Below, in pieces: positions 4,788-6,398 of a stretch of 6,398 bases of DNA. The position numbers and the translations under genes are program-made. Under the pieces are notes generated by a model. That model saw only the letters and a list, made by a program, of their open reading frames with translations, was not told the DNA's origin and searched no databases. Each line of letters begins with the position of its first letter. The stretch's first letter is position 1. Origin of the DNA: Clostridia bacterium (GTDB lineage Bacteria > Bacillota > Clostridia > Oscillospirales > Acutalibacteraceae); the NCBI GenBank assembly GCA_017502965.1, contig JAFVTZ010000084.1:1-6398 (forward strand), read 5' to 3'.

Positions 4788-6353
4788 AATTATATTTTAC
4801 TTATTTCTTTAATACTTTCCTCTTTCACAGGAATTTCCTGCCTTGTAAAACAGTTTCAGATGCTTCAGCAAAATTCCTATTTCCCATCCCGTTATTTCTC
4901 TTGGGTAAAGTCTGATTTTTCTGTTAAATCTGTAATAGTATTTTTTATTTCTTCTTTGCTTTTCTGCTTTGATTTTTTTGCAGTTCAGGCGATTTTCTTG
5001 GGAGCAATTTTTCTTCTTTCGATTATAACAGCCAGAAAAACTCAAAAAGAATCAATCAAAAAATTAGTGCTTACAGCCAGAGTAAAGCGTCTTTTTTCGG
5101 CTGCAGGAATACTCGAAATTGTTTTCATAATATTATATATACTTTTCTGCAACAGTTTTATAGGAAAACTTTCTTGCGTAGTTTTATTTTTGCTAACCCT
5201 TATATCCCCTGTTCTTACATTTATCTGCTGGGCAGTGACATATCCCGTTGAAAAAGCCTTTTCAAGACATTATATAAACGATGCAAAAAGAATACTTAAA
5301 AATCATTCAGCCTTAAAAGTTATCGGAATTACAGGCAGTTACGGAAAAACCACAACAAAGTTTATCTTAACCCGAATTTTAAGCGAAAAATTCAATACCC
5401 TCTGCACACCGCAGAGTTTTAACACCCCAATGGGAGTGGTTAGAACAATCCGTGAAAATCTCAAACCCCAGACACAGATTTTTGTTTGCGAAATGGGAGC
5501 CAAAAATGTAGGCGATATAAAAGAAATCTGCGATATTGTAAATCCCGATTTCGGGCTTATAACCTCAGTCGGCGCACAGCATCTTGAAACCTTCAAATCG
5601 GTTGATAATGTTTTTAAAACCAAATTCGAACTAAGCGATGCGGTTAAATCATAGGGCGGCAAAGTTTTCGCAAACGGCAACAGTAAAGAAATAATTGACA
5701 GAATAGAGAGGGCAGATTTCACCCTCTACGGCACCGAACATTCTTTTGACTACACAGCCGAAAATATTTCCTATGGCAAAAACGGATGTGAGTTTGATAT
5801 TACTCTCGGCGATAAAAAGGTTAGACTTACTTCCCGTCTTTTAGGACTTCACAGCGTTATAAATATTGCAGGCGCGTCAGCGCTTGCTTTCGAACTCGGG
5901 GTCAGTGAAGATGATATAAAGTATGCTGTAGCATCACTTAAACCTACTGAGCACAGACTCGAACTCAAACCCTCTGTAAACAGCTCGGTTATGATAGACG
6001 ATGCATATAACTCAAACCCTGAAGGCTGTCTTGAAGCAGTGCGTGTTTTAGGCTCTTTTGACGGTATGCAGAAAGTTATAATAACACCGGGGCTTATAGA
6101 ACTCGGTGAAAAAGAATATGACTGTAATTTTGCACTTGGTCTTGAAGCTGCAAAGATATGTGATATAATAATATTCGTAGGTAAAAACCGCTCAAAACCG
6201 ATGGTTGATGCGGTAAATACTACAGATTTTAACAAATCCGATATGTTTGTAGCCTCAAGTTTCAAAGAGGCTATGGATATTTATTCAAAATTTGCAAACA
6301 GCAATACAGTTCTTTTAATCGAGAACGACCTTCCCGACAATTATTTGAATTAG
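4785..6353 (+). pseudogene. murF: Membrane-anchored MurF-type ligase, interrupted by one in-frame TAG
   Basis: From TTG 4785 the frame runs to TAG 6351-6353 (522 codons) and is broken only by TAG 5652-5654 (codon 290). Residues 1-155 are a membrane domain with about four or five hydrophobic segments (2-23, 48-82, 105-125, 130-152) and replace the usual MurF substrate-binding N-domain. The ligase part has the P-loop GITGSYGKTTTK (181-192), SFNTPMGV (211-218), FVCEMGAKNVGDI, then, after the TAG, LLGLHSVINIAGA, LKPTEHRLEL, MIDDAYNSNPEG, VIITPGLIELGEKEYD and ENDLPDNYLN, all typical of MurF. MurF adds D-Ala-D-Ala to the UDP-MurNAc-tripeptide precursor in the cytoplasm; here it would sit at the membrane. 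The next gene, a D-Ala-D-Ala ligase, supplies its substrate. Conservation on both sides of the TAG means either a very recent nonsense mutation, a sequence error, or stop codon readthrough. No internal start with a ribosome binding site follows the TAG closely. Confidence 0.82.
5652..5654 (+). other. In-frame amber codon within the MurF reading frame
   Basis: The codons around it read GCG GTT AAA TCA TAG GGC GGC AAA GTT TTC, that is AVKS-stop-GGKVF, in the linker just after the FELSDAV helix. A single base change would turn TAG into CAG, AAG, GAG, TGG, TAC, TCG or TTG. Codon use and protein similarity continue undisturbed after it, and no base is inserted or lost. Confidence 0.97.
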
Positions 6354-6363
6354 GTGATAAAAA

Positions 6364-6398
6364 ATGAAAACAAATGTAGCAGTTTTTTACGGTTGCCG
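6364..6398 (+). CDS. ddl: D-alanine--D-alanine ligase, first 11 codons only
   Basis: ATG 6364 opens a frame that runs off the window, coding MKTNVAVFYGC. This matches the conserved beginning of D-Ala-D-Ala ligases, where the first strand (VAVxxGG or VAVFxGC) leads into the SxEHEVS motif. AGGTGAT (6352-6358), which overlaps the stop codon of the MurF gene, is its ribosome binding site, 5 bases before the ATG, so the two genes are co-transcribed and probably coupled. The product would make the dipeptide that MurF consumes. Only 35 bases are visible, so the call relies on both this start and the position after MurF. Confidence 0.65.
   Translation, partial: MKTNVAVFYGC

Noticed and set aside
5652..5654. 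Genome-wide reassignment of TAG as a sense codon
   Set aside because: Three genes in the window end sensibly at TAG (384-386, 4493-4495, 6351-6353), two of them followed by an expected terminator or by a ribosome binding site for the next gene.
5652..5654. Selenocysteine or frameshift explanation for the MurF break
   Set aside because: Selenocysteine uses TGA, not TAG, and the frame is the same before and after the stop, so no shift is needed.
5849..6265. Reverse-strand reading frame opposite the MurF C-terminal part
   Set aside because: It is antisense to well-conserved MurF motifs and shows no recognisable domain or start site.
5991..6353. Separate small gene starting at ATG 5991
   Set aside because: It lies in the MurF frame, begins in the middle of the conserved IDDAYNSNPEG motif and has no ribosome binding site; it is the C-terminal part of the MurF gene.
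1..6398. CRISPR arrays, tRNA or rRNA genes, transposase genes
   Set aside because: No regularly spaced direct repeats, cloverleaf pattern, rRNA core sequence or transposase motif was seen on either strand; the only direct repeats are the coding tyrosine-tail repeats.

Overview
The window looks like a chromosomal segment of a low-to-moderate-GC, Gram-positive anaerobe, most likely a gut Clostridia (Oscillospirales-like) bacterium. I infer this from strong purine-rich ribosome binding sites, several non-ATG starts (GTG, TTG), a three-protein Firmicutes-type CpsC/CpsD/CpsB phosphotyrosine system and a MurF with a membrane-spanning N-terminus next to a D-Ala-D-Ala ligase. No taxonomic marker gene is present, so this is a soft call. 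All genes lie on the + strand.

Layout. (1) Bases 1-386 are the 3' end of a TIM-barrel sugar phosphate isomerase/epimerase-like gene. (2) Bases 396-434 hold a well-formed promoter (TTGATT, 17 bp, TATACT with an extended TG) overlapped by a near-perfect 22-bp palindrome that looks like an operator. (3) Bases 462-2903 encode a phosphotyrosine module: a membrane adaptor/chain-length protein (CpsC/Wzz type), its cytoplasmic BY-kinase (CpsD type) and the PHP-family tyrosine phosphatase (CpsB/YwqE type). A 12-bp stem-loop separates kinase from phosphatase. (4) Bases 2896-4495 encode a YfiH/PgeF-type peptidoglycan-editing or purine nucleoside-processing enzyme and an alpha/beta hydrolase. Both are tightly coupled to the phosphatase gene, and a likely terminator follows. 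(5) Bases 4539-4784 are a gene-free stretch full of stem-loops, possibly a dispersed structured repeat. (6) Bases 4785-6353 encode a membrane-anchored MurF-type ligase whose frame is open and conserved throughout except for one in-frame TAG at 5652-5654. (7) At 6364 a D-alanine--D-alanine ligase begins and runs off the window.

How the genes work together. Adaptor, kinase and phosphatase would form a tyrosine phosphorylation/dephosphorylation cycle at the membrane that usually controls export of a surface polysaccharide. No glycosyltransferase, flippase or polymerase gene is in view; the neighbours are peptidoglycan-related (PgeF, MurF, Ddl). The two most notable signals are that both the adaptor and the kinase carry a 12-tyrosine C-terminal tail built from short DNA repeats, and that the MurF gene is broken by a single amber codon although TAG is clearly a normal stop elsewhere in the window. 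I did not find a clearly new multi-gene system; the double tyrosine-tail arrangement and the structured intergenic element are the best candidates for something undescribed.
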